Positions 1 to 5,027 of a DNA stretch of 5,187 nucleotides are shown here, one piece after another. Under the pieces are notes generated by a model. The model made no database searches and was not told the origin of the DNA. It worked only from the letters and a program-made list of their open reading frames with translations. The stretch comes from an uncultured Oscillibacter sp. (GTDB taxonomy: Bacteria > Bacillota > Clostridia > Oscillospirales > Oscillospiraceae): the NCBI GenBank assembly GCA_946494635.1, contig CAMMCS010000144.1, forward strand, positions 1 through 5,187. The letters run 5' to 3'. Each line of letters opens with the position of its first letter. Positions within the stretch are counted from its first letter, which is position 1. Both the position numbers and the translations under genes were made by a program.

Positions 1-112
1 AGCCCACCTTGTCCGACCACAGGAGTTCATAGTCCGGACACTGCCGCAGATGCTCCTGAAAGACCGCGCGGACCTCGTCGATCCCTGCCTTTTCACCGGC
101 TGCATAACACAT
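1..112 (-). CDS. Small hypothetical protein, third gene of the SOS operon (partial, runs off left edge)
   Basis: The gene reads on the minus strand from an ATG at 112-110 and is still open at position 1, so 37 codons are visible. The protein begins MCYAAGEKAGIDEV and continues through a charged, probably helical stretch with two Cys residues (C2 and another in the segment RQCPDYELLW). An AGGAGG ribosome binding site lies at about 129-124, 11 bases before the ATG, which is slightly long. An in-frame TGA two codons upstream of the ATG leaves this as the only reasonable start. It begins 24 bases after the stop of the 81-residue gene, so it is very probably cotranscribed with that gene and the polymerase. 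I do not recognise a family. The reading frame and ribosome binding site make it a likely real gene, but its function and full length cannot be judged. Confidence 0.6.
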   Translation of the reverse strand, partial: MCYAAGEKAGIDEVRAVFQEHLRQCPDYELLWSDKVG

Positions 113-136
113 AGATCAAAAATCCTCCTCAAACTT

Positions 137-382
137 TTATCGTTTGGCGCAGACGAACCAGCGCCCTTTTTCCATCCACAGGTAGGTCTCTTGCCCCTGG
201 ATCATGCAGGTGTAGCGGTCACCTACGCCGCCAACGCTCTGGCAGGCAGCCCGTCGGACATCCAGAATCTTGTCCACCGGGTACTTGTGCTCCTCGTCAA
301 ACTCAATCTCCAACGGGCGCAGTTTTCCCTCCGCGTCGAAACGGACGATCACCGGCACATATCGTTTTTCTCGCTGATCCAT
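137..382 (-). CDS. Conserved-looking 81-residue protein of unknown function, coupled to the Y-family polymerase
   Basis: The 81-residue product has no signal peptide or membrane segment. It starts MDQREKRYVPVIVRFD and looks like a compact beta-rich domain: alternating hydrophobic strands (YVPVIVRF, PLEIEFD, YTCMIQ), a central KILDVRRAA segment, and a C-terminal strand ending YLWMEKGRWFVCAKR. The ATG (382-380) is only 3 bases past the polymerase stop (388-386). Its GGAGG ribosome binding site (394-390) is formed by the last two Gly codons of the polymerase, so the two genes are probably translationally coupled. The spacing of strands and the closing W-F/V pattern remind me of small proteins of the DUF6504 type that accompany translesion polymerases, but this is from memory and tentative. 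Direct evidence supports only an accessory gene of the polymerase operon. A role as polymerase partner or regulator is inference. Confidence 0.8.
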   Translation of the reverse strand: MDQREKRYVPVIVRFDAEGKLRPLEIEFDEEHKYPVDKILDVRRAACQSVGGVGDRYTCMIQGQETYLWMEKGRWFVCAKR

Positions 383-385
383 AGC

Positions 386-1633
386 TTATCCTCCAAAATA
401 GCTCACCGGATGTACCGTGTGTCCATCCTTCACATTGATTCTTCCCAAAAGAGGGTCCGTGTCTACGATAGCCCTGCGGATACTCATGTATCCATACCGC
501 TGCCGGAGATGGTCCACCGCCTTGTCGATACGTTCCCACTTATCCCGCCGCTGCTCCTCCGCGAACATGGACAGCTGAAGGCTGCTCTGGGCCTCCACCA
601 GCCCAGCTCCCCGCAGGCCGATGTTCCGAATGGGTTTGTCCCAGTGGTAGTGTCGCCGGAACAGAGCCATGCCGGTCTCTGCCAGTTCCTGGCTAGAGCA
701 GGAGGGGGCCGGAAGCTTTCGCTGCCGGGTAAAAGCGTTCAGCTCCGTGTCACGGACATAGATCTCCACCACCGAACAGCGGGAGACCAGCTCCCGCATA
801 CGGGCACAGACACTCTCCGCCAGCAGGTAAAGCATCAGGAGGACATCCTCCTCGCTGACCAGATCCCGGGGTGTGGTGGCGCTGTTGCCCACGGACTTGA
901 TGTTGGGAACATGATCGGACTTTTGGACGGGAGATGCATCCCAACCGTTGGCAAAAGTGTGGAGGATCAAACCCATCTTGCCCAACCTCCGCTGGAGAAA
1001 GTCAGGCGGACTCTGGGCCAGACGGCCAATGGTACTGATCCCCACTGAGCGCAGTTTTTTGCTGGTGGAGGGGCCCACATAGAGCAGGTCCTCCACCGGC
1101 AAAGGGAAGACAATCTCCTTGTAGTTGTCGCGCCCGATGCGGGTGATGGCGTCCGGCTTTTTGTAGTCGCTGCCCAGCTTGGCGGTGATCTTGTTGTCAG
1201 ACACCCCGATGCTGGCGGTGATGCCCAGCTCTAACTTGATCCGGTCGCTGATCTCCCGGGCGATGGTCATAGGATCTCCAAACAGCCCCACGCTGCCCGT
1301 CACATCCAGCCAGCTCTCATCCAGGCCGAAGGGCTCGATCTGATCCGTGTAATCTTCGTAGATCTCCCGGGCCATGCGGCTGAAGCGGATATACTCATCC
1401 ATGTCTGGCGGGAGAGTGACAAGCTCCGGGCAGCACTGCTTGGCCTGGCAGATGGCCATGCCGGTTTTCACGCCGCGGGGTTTCGCAATATAGTTGGCGG
1501 TGAGGACGATGCCATGGCGCTCCTCCTGGCTGCCGCAGACGGCCAGAGGCTTGCTTCGCAGCTCCGGGTGGCGCTGCATCTCCACGCTGGCGTAAAAGGA
1601 GTTTATGTCGCAGTGCAAGATATGTCGTGTCAT
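386..1633 (-). CDS. Y-family translesion DNA polymerase (DinB/UvrX/YqjW type)
   Basis: This error-prone polymerase copies past damaged template bases. The preferred start is the ATG at 1633-1631, giving 415 residues; an in-frame GTG at 1642-1640 lies inside the Shine-Dalgarno and is unlikely. The palm carries the metal ligands D9 (in HCDINSFYASVE) and D105-E106 (in GLDESWLDVTG). The predicted steric gate is Y14, next to F13. HhH/thumb-like sequence follows at about 180-210 (DLLYVGPSTSKKLRSVGI). The little finger runs to about 350, and a near-consensus beta-clamp binding motif QLSMF lies at 353-357. The C-terminal tail with RYGYMSIRRA is typical of the Gram-positive UvrX/YqjW branch carried on plasmids, phages and ICEs. 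All catalytic residues seem intact and the length is normal. An SOS box inside the promoter predicts LexA control, and two small genes follow in the same operon. The family assignment is firm; the exact branch is less certain. Confidence 0.96.
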   Translation of the reverse strand: MTRHILHCDINSFYASVEMQRHPELRSKPLAVCGSQEERHGIVLTANYIAKPRGVKTGMAICQAKQCCPELVTLPPDMDEYIRFSRMAREIYEDYTDQIEPFGLDESWLDVTGSVGLFGDPMTIAREISDRIKLELGITASIGVSDNKITAKLGSDYKKPDAITRIGRDNYKEIVFPLPVEDLLYVGPSTSKKLRSVGISTIGRLAQSPPDFLQRRLGKMGLILHTFANGWDASPVQKSDHVPNIKSVGNSATTPRDLVSEEDVLLMLYLLAESVCARMRELVSRCSVVEIYVRDTELNAFTRQRKLPAPSCSSQELAETGMALFRRHYHWDKPIRNIGLRGAGLVEAQSSLQLSMFAEEQRRDKWERIDKAVDHLRQRYGYMSIRRAIVDTDPLLGRINVKDGHTVHPVSYFGG

Positions 1634-1638
1634 GTTCC

Positions 1639-1646
1639 TCACCTCC
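1639..1646 (-). promoter_or_regulatory. Ribosome binding site that fixes the polymerase start
   Basis: GGAGGTGA on the minus strand, five bases before the ATG at 1633-1631. The alternative GTG start (1642-1640) lies within this sequence, so the ATG is the likely start and the longer reading of the protein (MRNMTRH) is probably wrong. Confidence 0.85.
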
Positions 1647-1656
1647 CGTCACCCTC

Positions 1657-1685
1657 ATAATAGAACAAAAGTTCTATACATGCAA
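1657..1685 (-). promoter_or_regulatory. SigA-type promoter of the polymerase operon
   Basis: Reading the minus strand, TTGCAT (1685-1680) and TATTAT (1662-1657) are separated by exactly 17 bases. The -10 matches the consensus at 5 of 6 positions; the -35 keeps only the TTG. Transcription would begin near 1650, leaving a leader of roughly 17 bases that holds the ribosome binding site. The spacer is almost filled by the LexA-like palindrome, which supports this being the real promoter. Confidence 0.75.
1660..1677. promoter_or_regulatory. LexA (DinR) SOS box
   Basis: A perfect 7-bp inverted repeat with a 4-bp centre, ATAGAAC-AAAA-GTTCTAT. Its core GAAC-N4-GTTC (1663-1674) is the Gram-positive LexA/DinR operator core. 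It sits between the -35 and -10 of the polymerase promoter, where bound LexA would block RNA polymerase. That the adjacent gene is a translesion polymerase, a classic SOS target, makes the call strong. The operator function is inferred from sequence and context. Confidence 0.88.
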
Positions 1686-1736
1686 TAGGAGATTTATGGA
1701 AGGACTGCGGACGGGCTGTCTCAACGCCGTGATCTA

Positions 1737-1745
1737 TGGTATACT
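1737..1745 (+). promoter_or_regulatory. Probable extended -10 promoter of the SRAP gene
   Basis: TGG-TATACT is an extended -10 element (TGn followed by a 5-of-6 match to TATAAT). No good -35 is visible at 16-18 bases upstream, as often happens with extended -10 promoters. Transcription would begin near 1752 and leave a leader of about 40 bases. No SOS box overlaps it; the nearest is the polymerase box about 70 bases away. Confidence 0.5.
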
Positions 1746-1792
1746 ACATTTATATCAGCGCGTACAACTTGCTGTGGGGAGGACACAAAAGG

Positions 1793-2374
1793 ATGTGCGG
1801 TAGGTATCAGTTTACAGCGGAGCAGTGTGAGGAGATTCGGCGGATTGCTCAGGCCATCCAGCAAAAATATGGGAAGGGGGCCTGGACTCCGGGCGATGTC
1901 CAGCCAGCCAACGTGGCCCCTGTTATTCTGTCCGAGGGCGGGAAGCTGGGGCTGAGGCTGATGAAGTGGGGGTATCAGACCCCCGGTACCCTGGTCATTA
2001 ATGCCCGGGCAGAGACGGCAGCGGCAAAACCGATGTTCCGGGAGAGCGTCCGCAGCCGACGCTGCCTGATCCCGTCCACTGGATTCTACGAATGGGATGC
2101 CAATAAGCGAAAGTATCTCTTTACCCTCCCGGGTCAGGGCGTCCTCTATATGGCGGGGCTGTATGACCGGCGGGACAATGAGGACTGCTACTGTGTCTTG
2201 ACCACGGCCCCCAACGAATCCATGCAGCCCATCCATGACCGGATGCCGCTGATCCTGACGGGGGAGCAGCGGCGCAGATGGCTTGCCGACACCAATGCCG
2301 CGGCAGAAATCCTGACTGTGGTGCCCCCAGAACTGGTACGCATATCGGCAGAGCGCCAGATCAGCTTGTGGTAA
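1793..2374 (+). CDS. SOS response-associated peptidase (SRAP/HMCES/YedK family) abasic-site shield
   Basis: Proteins of this family bind abasic sites in single-stranded DNA and form a DNA-protein crosslink through the N-terminal cysteine, which becomes residue 1 after Met removal. The start must therefore be the ATG at 1793, giving 193 residues beginning MCGRYQF. A longer in-frame reading from 1736 would bury the Cys and is rejected. A GGGGAGGA ribosome binding site at 1776-1783 agrees. Family motifs appear in order: C2, PANVAPVI (38-45), LMKWGYQTPG (56-65), VINARAET (68-75) with N70 and R72, RCLIPSTGFYEWD (90-102) with E100, and IHDRMPLIL (147-155) with H148. N70, E100 and H148 correspond to the active-site Asn, Glu and His of YedK. 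The length is a little under the usual 200-230 but nothing essential is missing. It is divergent from the SOS-controlled polymerase operon. Family assignment is firm; SOS regulation of this gene is not shown. Confidence 0.95.
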   Translation: MCGRYQFTAEQCEEIRRIAQAIQQKYGKGAWTPGDVQPANVAPVILSEGGKLGLRLMKWGYQTPGTLVINARAETAAAKPMFRESVRSRRCLIPSTGFYEWDANKRKYLFTLPGQGVLYMAGLYDRRDNEDCYCVLTTAPNESMQPIHDRMPLILTGEQRRRWLADTNAAAEILTVVPPELVRISAERQISLW

Positions 2375-2443
2375 AAGGGAGAGCGGCTGGGCCGGTCGAC
2401 CAGAGAATAAAATAGGGGAACAAAAAGGAAAGCAGACAGGGGA

Positions 2444-2458
2444 GGGTCACAGTGACCC
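2444..2458. repeat. 15-bp perfect palindrome (possible operator)
   Basis: GGGTCAC-A-GTGACCC: two 7-bp arms around one base, in the non-coding gap about 70 bases after the SRAP stop and about 155 bases before the coupling-protein gene. A one-base centre is too tight for an RNA hairpin with full arms, so binding by a dimeric regulator is more likely than termination. No promoter could be placed confidently beside it. Confidence 0.4.
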
Positions 2459-2540
2459 GTCCGGAAGGCCCACCTGAAGGGATTTATAGCAGAGAAAAGA
2501 ACAGGGAATGATCTTCCGGTATCTCAGCATACAACCTGCA

Positions 2541-2569
2541 AAGAGGGACAGCCGTCGGCTGTCCCTCTT
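2541..2569 (+). terminator. Strong hairpin between SRAP and the coupling-protein gene, possible terminator
   Basis: A perfect 13-bp stem (2541-2553 with 2557-2569) closes a GTC loop; the right arm ends in CTCTT and is followed by ATCCTT rather than a run of T. It could end the SRAP transcript inefficiently or act as a leader structure of the following gene, whose ribosome binding site starts 32 bases later. Lack of a real T tract keeps confidence moderate. Confidence 0.45.
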
Positions 2570-2614
2570 ATCCTTGAGGGGATGAAAATAAACGTCAAAA
2601 GGAGGAGATAACAG

Positions 2615-4327
2615 ATGGAACGGATAATCGCACTGCTGGTGGTAGCTGGCGGGGCACTATTACTTATGGCGGCGGTGACAACTCTGTCCGGTCGGGATTC
2701 CCTCAACGGCATCAAGTCCAGGACTGTGGGCGACGGACAGCACGGCACCGCCCGCTGGGCCACGGACCGGGAGGTAAAGAACACCTATGCCCATGTGCCC
2801 TTCCGGGCGGCGGCGTGGCGCAGCGGCAAAGACCGTCCCACCGCCCAGGGCCTGGTTTTAGGCAGCGTGGGGACGGGGAAAAACCTCACCGCCCTGGTGG
2901 ACAGCGACGATGTCCACTGTCTCATGATCGGCGCTTCCGGTGTGGGTAAGACGGCCTTCTTTCTTTACCCCAATCTGGAGTATGCCTGTGCCAGCGGCAT
3001 GAGCTTTCTGGCGCTGGATACCAAGGGGGATCTGGCCCGGAACTACGGTGCCATCGCCCGGGACTGCTACGGCTTTCAGGTGTCGGTCATCGACCTGCGC
3101 AATCCCACCCGGTCGGATGGCGGCAACCTGCTGACCCTTGTCAATCGGTACATGGACAGAGTTTTCCAGAATCCGGACGATCTGGCCGCCCAGGCCAAGG
3201 CGGAGAAATACGCCAAGATCCTGGCCAAGACCATTGTGAACCCGGAGGGCGACTCCGGCAACCGTGGCCAGAACGCCTATTTCTACGAGGCGGCGGAGAG
3301 CCTGCTGGCGTCGGTCATCCTGCTGCTGGCGGAGTTTCTGCCGCCCAGGGACGGGAAGGAGCGGCGGCACATCGTGTCCGTGTTCAAGCTGATCCAGGAT
3401 CTTCTGGAGCCCTCCCCTGTGAAGGGGAAGAACCGCTTCCAGCTGCTCATGAGCCGACTGCCGTCTGATCACAAGGCCAGATGGATGGCGGGTTCCGCCC
3501 TCAACGCGGCGGATCAGGCCATGGCCTCGGTACTCTCCACCGCCATGTCCCGGCTGAACGTGTTCCTGGACTCGGAGATGGAACAGGTCCTCTGCTTTGA
3601 CAGCTCCCTGGACGCGGAGGCCTTTGTCCGGGAGCCCTCCGCCATGTTTCTTATTCTCCCGGAGGAGGATACCACCAAGAACTTTATGGCCAGCCTCATG
3701 ATCCAGAACCTGAGCCGGGAACTGTTCAAGATAGCCGACGACAACGGCGGGCGGCTCCCCAACCGGGCGGTGCTATTCTGCGATGAGTTCGGCACCATGC
3801 CGCCCTTCGACGTGCTGCCGCTGTTTTCGGCGGGGCGGTCCCGGGGCCTGACCCTGGTGCCCATCATCCAGTCCCTGGCTCAGCTGGAGAAGAACTACGG
3901 CAAGGAAGGGGCGGAGATCATTATGGACAATGTCCAGGACACCGTCTTTGGCGGCTTCGCCCCCAACAGCCGGACAGCGGAGGCGCTGAGCAAAGCCCTG
4001 GGAAGCCGGACGGTACTCTCCGGCACTGTGAGCCAGGGAAAAGAGAGCGCCAGCAAGTCGCTGCAGATGATGGAGCGGGCGCTGCTGACGCCAGACGAGC
4101 TGAAGTCCCTGCCCAAGGGAACATTTGTCGTGATGAAGACCGGTACCCACCCCATGCGGACCCGGCTGCGGCTGTTTCTAGAGTGGGGCATCACTTTTGG
4201 CAAAGCCTACGAGATGCCGGACCGGGGCCGCAGGCCGGTGTACTATGCGGACTGCCGGGAGCTGGAGCGGGCCATAGACGCCCGCTATGGGCTGCGGCCT
4301 GCCGGCCAAGTGAGAACAGGAGTGTAA
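2615..4327 (+). CDS. VirD4/TraG-type type IV secretion coupling protein (conjugation ATPase)
   Basis: The coupling protein links the relaxase-DNA complex to the conjugative channel at the membrane and uses ATP. The 570-residue product starts after a GGAGGAG ribosome binding site (2601-2607, 7-base spacer). One hydrophobic segment at about residues 4-24 is the membrane anchor. The ATPase domain shows Walker A GASGVGKT (106-113), LALDTKGDL (132-140), Walker B AVLFCDEFG (385-393) and IIQSLAQLE (417-425) with the conserved Gln. The order and spacing match VirD4-like proteins of Tn1549/CTn-type elements, such as the group NCBI names after C. difficile CD1115. Many VirD4 proteins have two N-terminal membrane helices; only one is visible here. 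A second Gly-rich stretch, GSVGTGKN (83-90), resembles a P-loop but is probably not one. The winged-helix gene follows after 4 bases. Function as a conjugative coupling protein is highly likely; the relaxase and channel genes lie outside the window. Confidence 0.95.
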   Translation: MERIIALLVVAGGALLLMAAVTTLSGRDSLNGIKSRTVGDGQHGTARWATDREVKNTYAHVPFRAAAWRSGKDRPTAQGLVLGSVGTGKNLTALVDSDDVHCLMIGASGVGKTAFFLYPNLEYACASGMSFLALDTKGDLARNYGAIARDCYGFQVSVIDLRNPTRSDGGNLLTLVNRYMDRVFQNPDDLAAQAKAEKYAKILAKTIVNPEGDSGNRGQNAYFYEAAESLLASVILLLAEFLPPRDGKERRHIVSVFKLIQDLLEPSPVKGKNRFQLLMSRLPSDHKARWMAGSALNAADQAMASVLSTAMSRLNVFLDSEMEQVLCFDSSLDAEAFVREPSAMFLILPEEDTTKNFMASLMIQNLSRELFKIADDNGGRLPNRAVLFCDEFGTMPPFDVLPLFSAGRSRGLTLVPIIQSLAQLEKNYGKEGAEIIMDNVQDTVFGGFAPNSRTAEALSKALGSRTVLSGTVSQGKESASKSLQMMERALLTPDELKSLPKGTFVVMKTGTHPMRTRLRLFLEWGITFGKAYEMPDRGRRPVYYADCRELERAIDARYGLRPAGQVRTGV

Positions 4328-4331
4328 AAAT

Positions 4332-4586
4332 ATGAGCTATTTTCAGACGATCTACGCCGCGGAACTGCCCCATCGGGCGGTGGTGGTGTATATGTACCTG
4401 CGGGATCGCTCCAATTGGGAAGGCGCCTGCTGGCCGTCTATCGGCACCATTGCCCGGGATCTCCGACTCTCCCGCAGCACCGTGCAGCGCGCTCTGAATG
4501 ACCTGTACCGGGCGGGGTTCCTGGAGAAGCAGAACCGTCACAGGCCAAATGGCAGCCTGACCTCCAATTTGTTTACGGTGAAATAG
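4332..4586 (+). CDS. Small winged helix-turn-helix protein (HTH_36-like)
   Basis: This 84-residue protein is almost entirely one winged-helix DNA-binding domain. An N-terminal helix (about 10-24, ELPHRAVVVYMYLRD) is followed by WPSIGTIARDL (34-44), the turn LSRSTV (46-51) with the recognition helix RSTVQRALNDLYRAGFL (48-64), and a wing (about 65-83). The pattern resembles HTH_36/RepA-N-type domains found in replication initiators and in small mobile-element regulators. With no further domain it is more likely a regulator than an initiator. It begins 4 bases after the coupling-protein stop; its ribosome binding site AGGAG (4318-4322) lies inside the end of that gene, so the two are probably cotranscribed and perhaps translationally coupled. 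Its target is unknown; control of its own or a neighbouring conjugation promoter is a guess. The strong hairpin 26 bases downstream may end the transcript. Confidence 0.88.
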   Translation: MSYFQTIYAAELPHRAVVVYMYLRDRSNWEGACWPSIGTIARDLRLSRSTVQRALNDLYRAGFLEKQNRHRPNGSLTSNLFTVK

Positions 4587-4611
4587 GAAAGCGAAACGAG
4601 AAGACGCAAAT

Positions 4612-4646
4612 CAGGCGCAGTCTCTGCCAAGGAGAGACTGCGCCTG
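4612..4646 (+). terminator. Strong hairpin after the winged-helix gene, T-tract lacking
   Basis: A perfect 14-bp GC-rich stem (4612-4625 with 4633-4646) around a 7-base loop, 26 bases after the stop codon. It is followed by TATGCTG, with no T run, so it is not a textbook intrinsic terminator. It may block 3' exonucleases, assist factor-dependent termination, or belong to a DNA-processing site. The position just after an operon favours a transcript-end role. Confidence 0.5.
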
Positions 4647-4804
4647 TATGCTGAAAAGAGGGTAGGGTCATCAGGAACTATCCAGATGCGCCCAACCGAA
4701 GGGTTTAAACAGAGAAGGATCTTTCACCTAGCTATTGGGTAAGGTTGACGGTATTGTCGCAAAAGGAAGTCAAGAGGTGTAGAAATGATAGTAGATTCTT
4801 TACA

Positions 4805-4935
4805 TATAATAACTAGAAATTTGGTCTAAAGAAGCCCTTAGGTTTTTATACAAGGGCATAATCATAAAACACAACAAAACCGAGCCAACCTACACTAAAA
4901 CGTCGCTATTTCTTTGTGAAAAGCGACGTTTTTTT
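4805..4935 (+). ncRNA. Candidate small RNA or leader transcript ending at an intrinsic terminator
   Basis: A consensus TATAAT (4805-4810) is followed, about 120 bases on, by a textbook intrinsic terminator ending at 4935, with a small hairpin (4834-4857) between and no reading frame with a ribosome binding site. This layout would give a transcript of roughly 119 bases starting near 4817. The weakness is the -35: no TTGACA-like hexamer lies 16-19 bases upstream and there is no extended TGn. The TATAAT may simply be chance in AT-rich sequence. Confidence 0.25.
4897..4935 (+). terminator. Intrinsic (Rho-independent) terminator
   Basis: AAAACGTCGCT (4897-4907) pairs with AGCGACGTTTT (4922-4932). 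The stem continues inward, after one bulged A, with TTTC/GAAA and a 5-base loop. Seven T residues (4929-4935) end the structure. All elements of a strong plus-strand terminator are present. It would end any transcript from the left before the next gene. Confidence 0.88.
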
Positions 4936-4973
4936 ATGGCCCGGACTGAGAAAGGGGGGAATATTTTTAAGCT

Positions 4974-5001
4974 GGCCGGGCCGAGAGGTCTGGCCTTTTT
5001 T
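4974..5001 (+). terminator. Second intrinsic terminator / possible attenuator before the final gene
   Basis: GGCCGGGCC (4974-4982) pairs with GGTCTGGCC (4987-4995) over nine pairs including two G-T (G-U in RNA), closed by a GAGA (GNRA) tetraloop and followed by six T residues (4996-5001). It ends only 14 bases before the GGAGG ribosome binding site of the next gene. The sequence GGCCCGG at 4938-4944 is complementary to 4976-4982 and could form an alternative, competing stem, the layout of transcriptional attenuation. Confidence 0.75.
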
Positions 5002-5027
5002 CATCTCATAAAAAAGGAGGTTAGCAA

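Larger units (their letters stand above)
4587..5027. other. 441-base non-coding region with AT-rich core
   Basis: No convincing gene was found on either strand. From left to right it holds the 14-bp-stem hairpin (4612-4646), a segment with an ATGCGCCC motif (4686-4693), an AT-rich stretch containing a perfect TATAAT (4805-4810), a 6-bp hairpin GCCCTT/AAGGGC (4834-4857), and two intrinsic terminators (4897-4935 and 4974-5001). Base composition between about 4650 and 4935 is clearly poorer in GC than the coding regions on both sides, suggesting a regulatory or imported segment. Open stretches here (4686-4742 and 4709-4816) lack ribosome binding sites and are considered chance. Confidence 0.7.

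Noticed and set aside
50..1048. Plus-strand open frame of 332 codons
   Set aside because: It lies antisense to the polymerase, the 81-residue gene and the third gene, which have good ribosome binding sites and, for the polymerase, family motifs. The translated product has no recognisable domain; long antisense frames are common in GC-rich genes.
1634..1642. GTG start giving a polymerase with three extra residues
   Set aside because: The GTG is part of the Shine-Dalgarno sequence for the ATG at 1633, which has correct spacing.
1736..1792. Upstream in-frame extension of the SRAP gene by 19 residues
   Set aside because: The family requires Cys directly after the initiator Met; the extension also overlaps the likely -10 element and has no ribosome binding site.
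1721..2236. Minus-strand open frame antisense to the SRAP gene
   Set aside because: Shadow of a clear family gene; no ribosome binding site or domain.
2508..2585. 25-residue open frame ahead of the coupling-protein gene
   Set aside because: Only a weak GGGA precedes it, and it reads straight through the hairpin at 2541-2569, whose symmetry explains its sequence. A leader peptide cannot be excluded, but nothing supports it.
2858..3472. Minus-strand 204-codon frame and other frames antisense to the coupling-protein gene
   Set aside because: All overlap a gene with intact Walker motifs; they lack their own signals.
3555..3566. GAAC-GT-GTTC and, near 3720, GAAC-T-GTTC, similar to SOS boxes
   Set aside because: The half-site spacing is 2 and 1 instead of 4, and both lie inside the coupling-protein gene.
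4686..4816. Short open stretches (18 codons from the ATG at 4686; 35 codons at 4709-4816)
   Set aside because: No ribosome binding site, the second has no ATG or GTG, and lengths are as expected by chance in AT-rich DNA.
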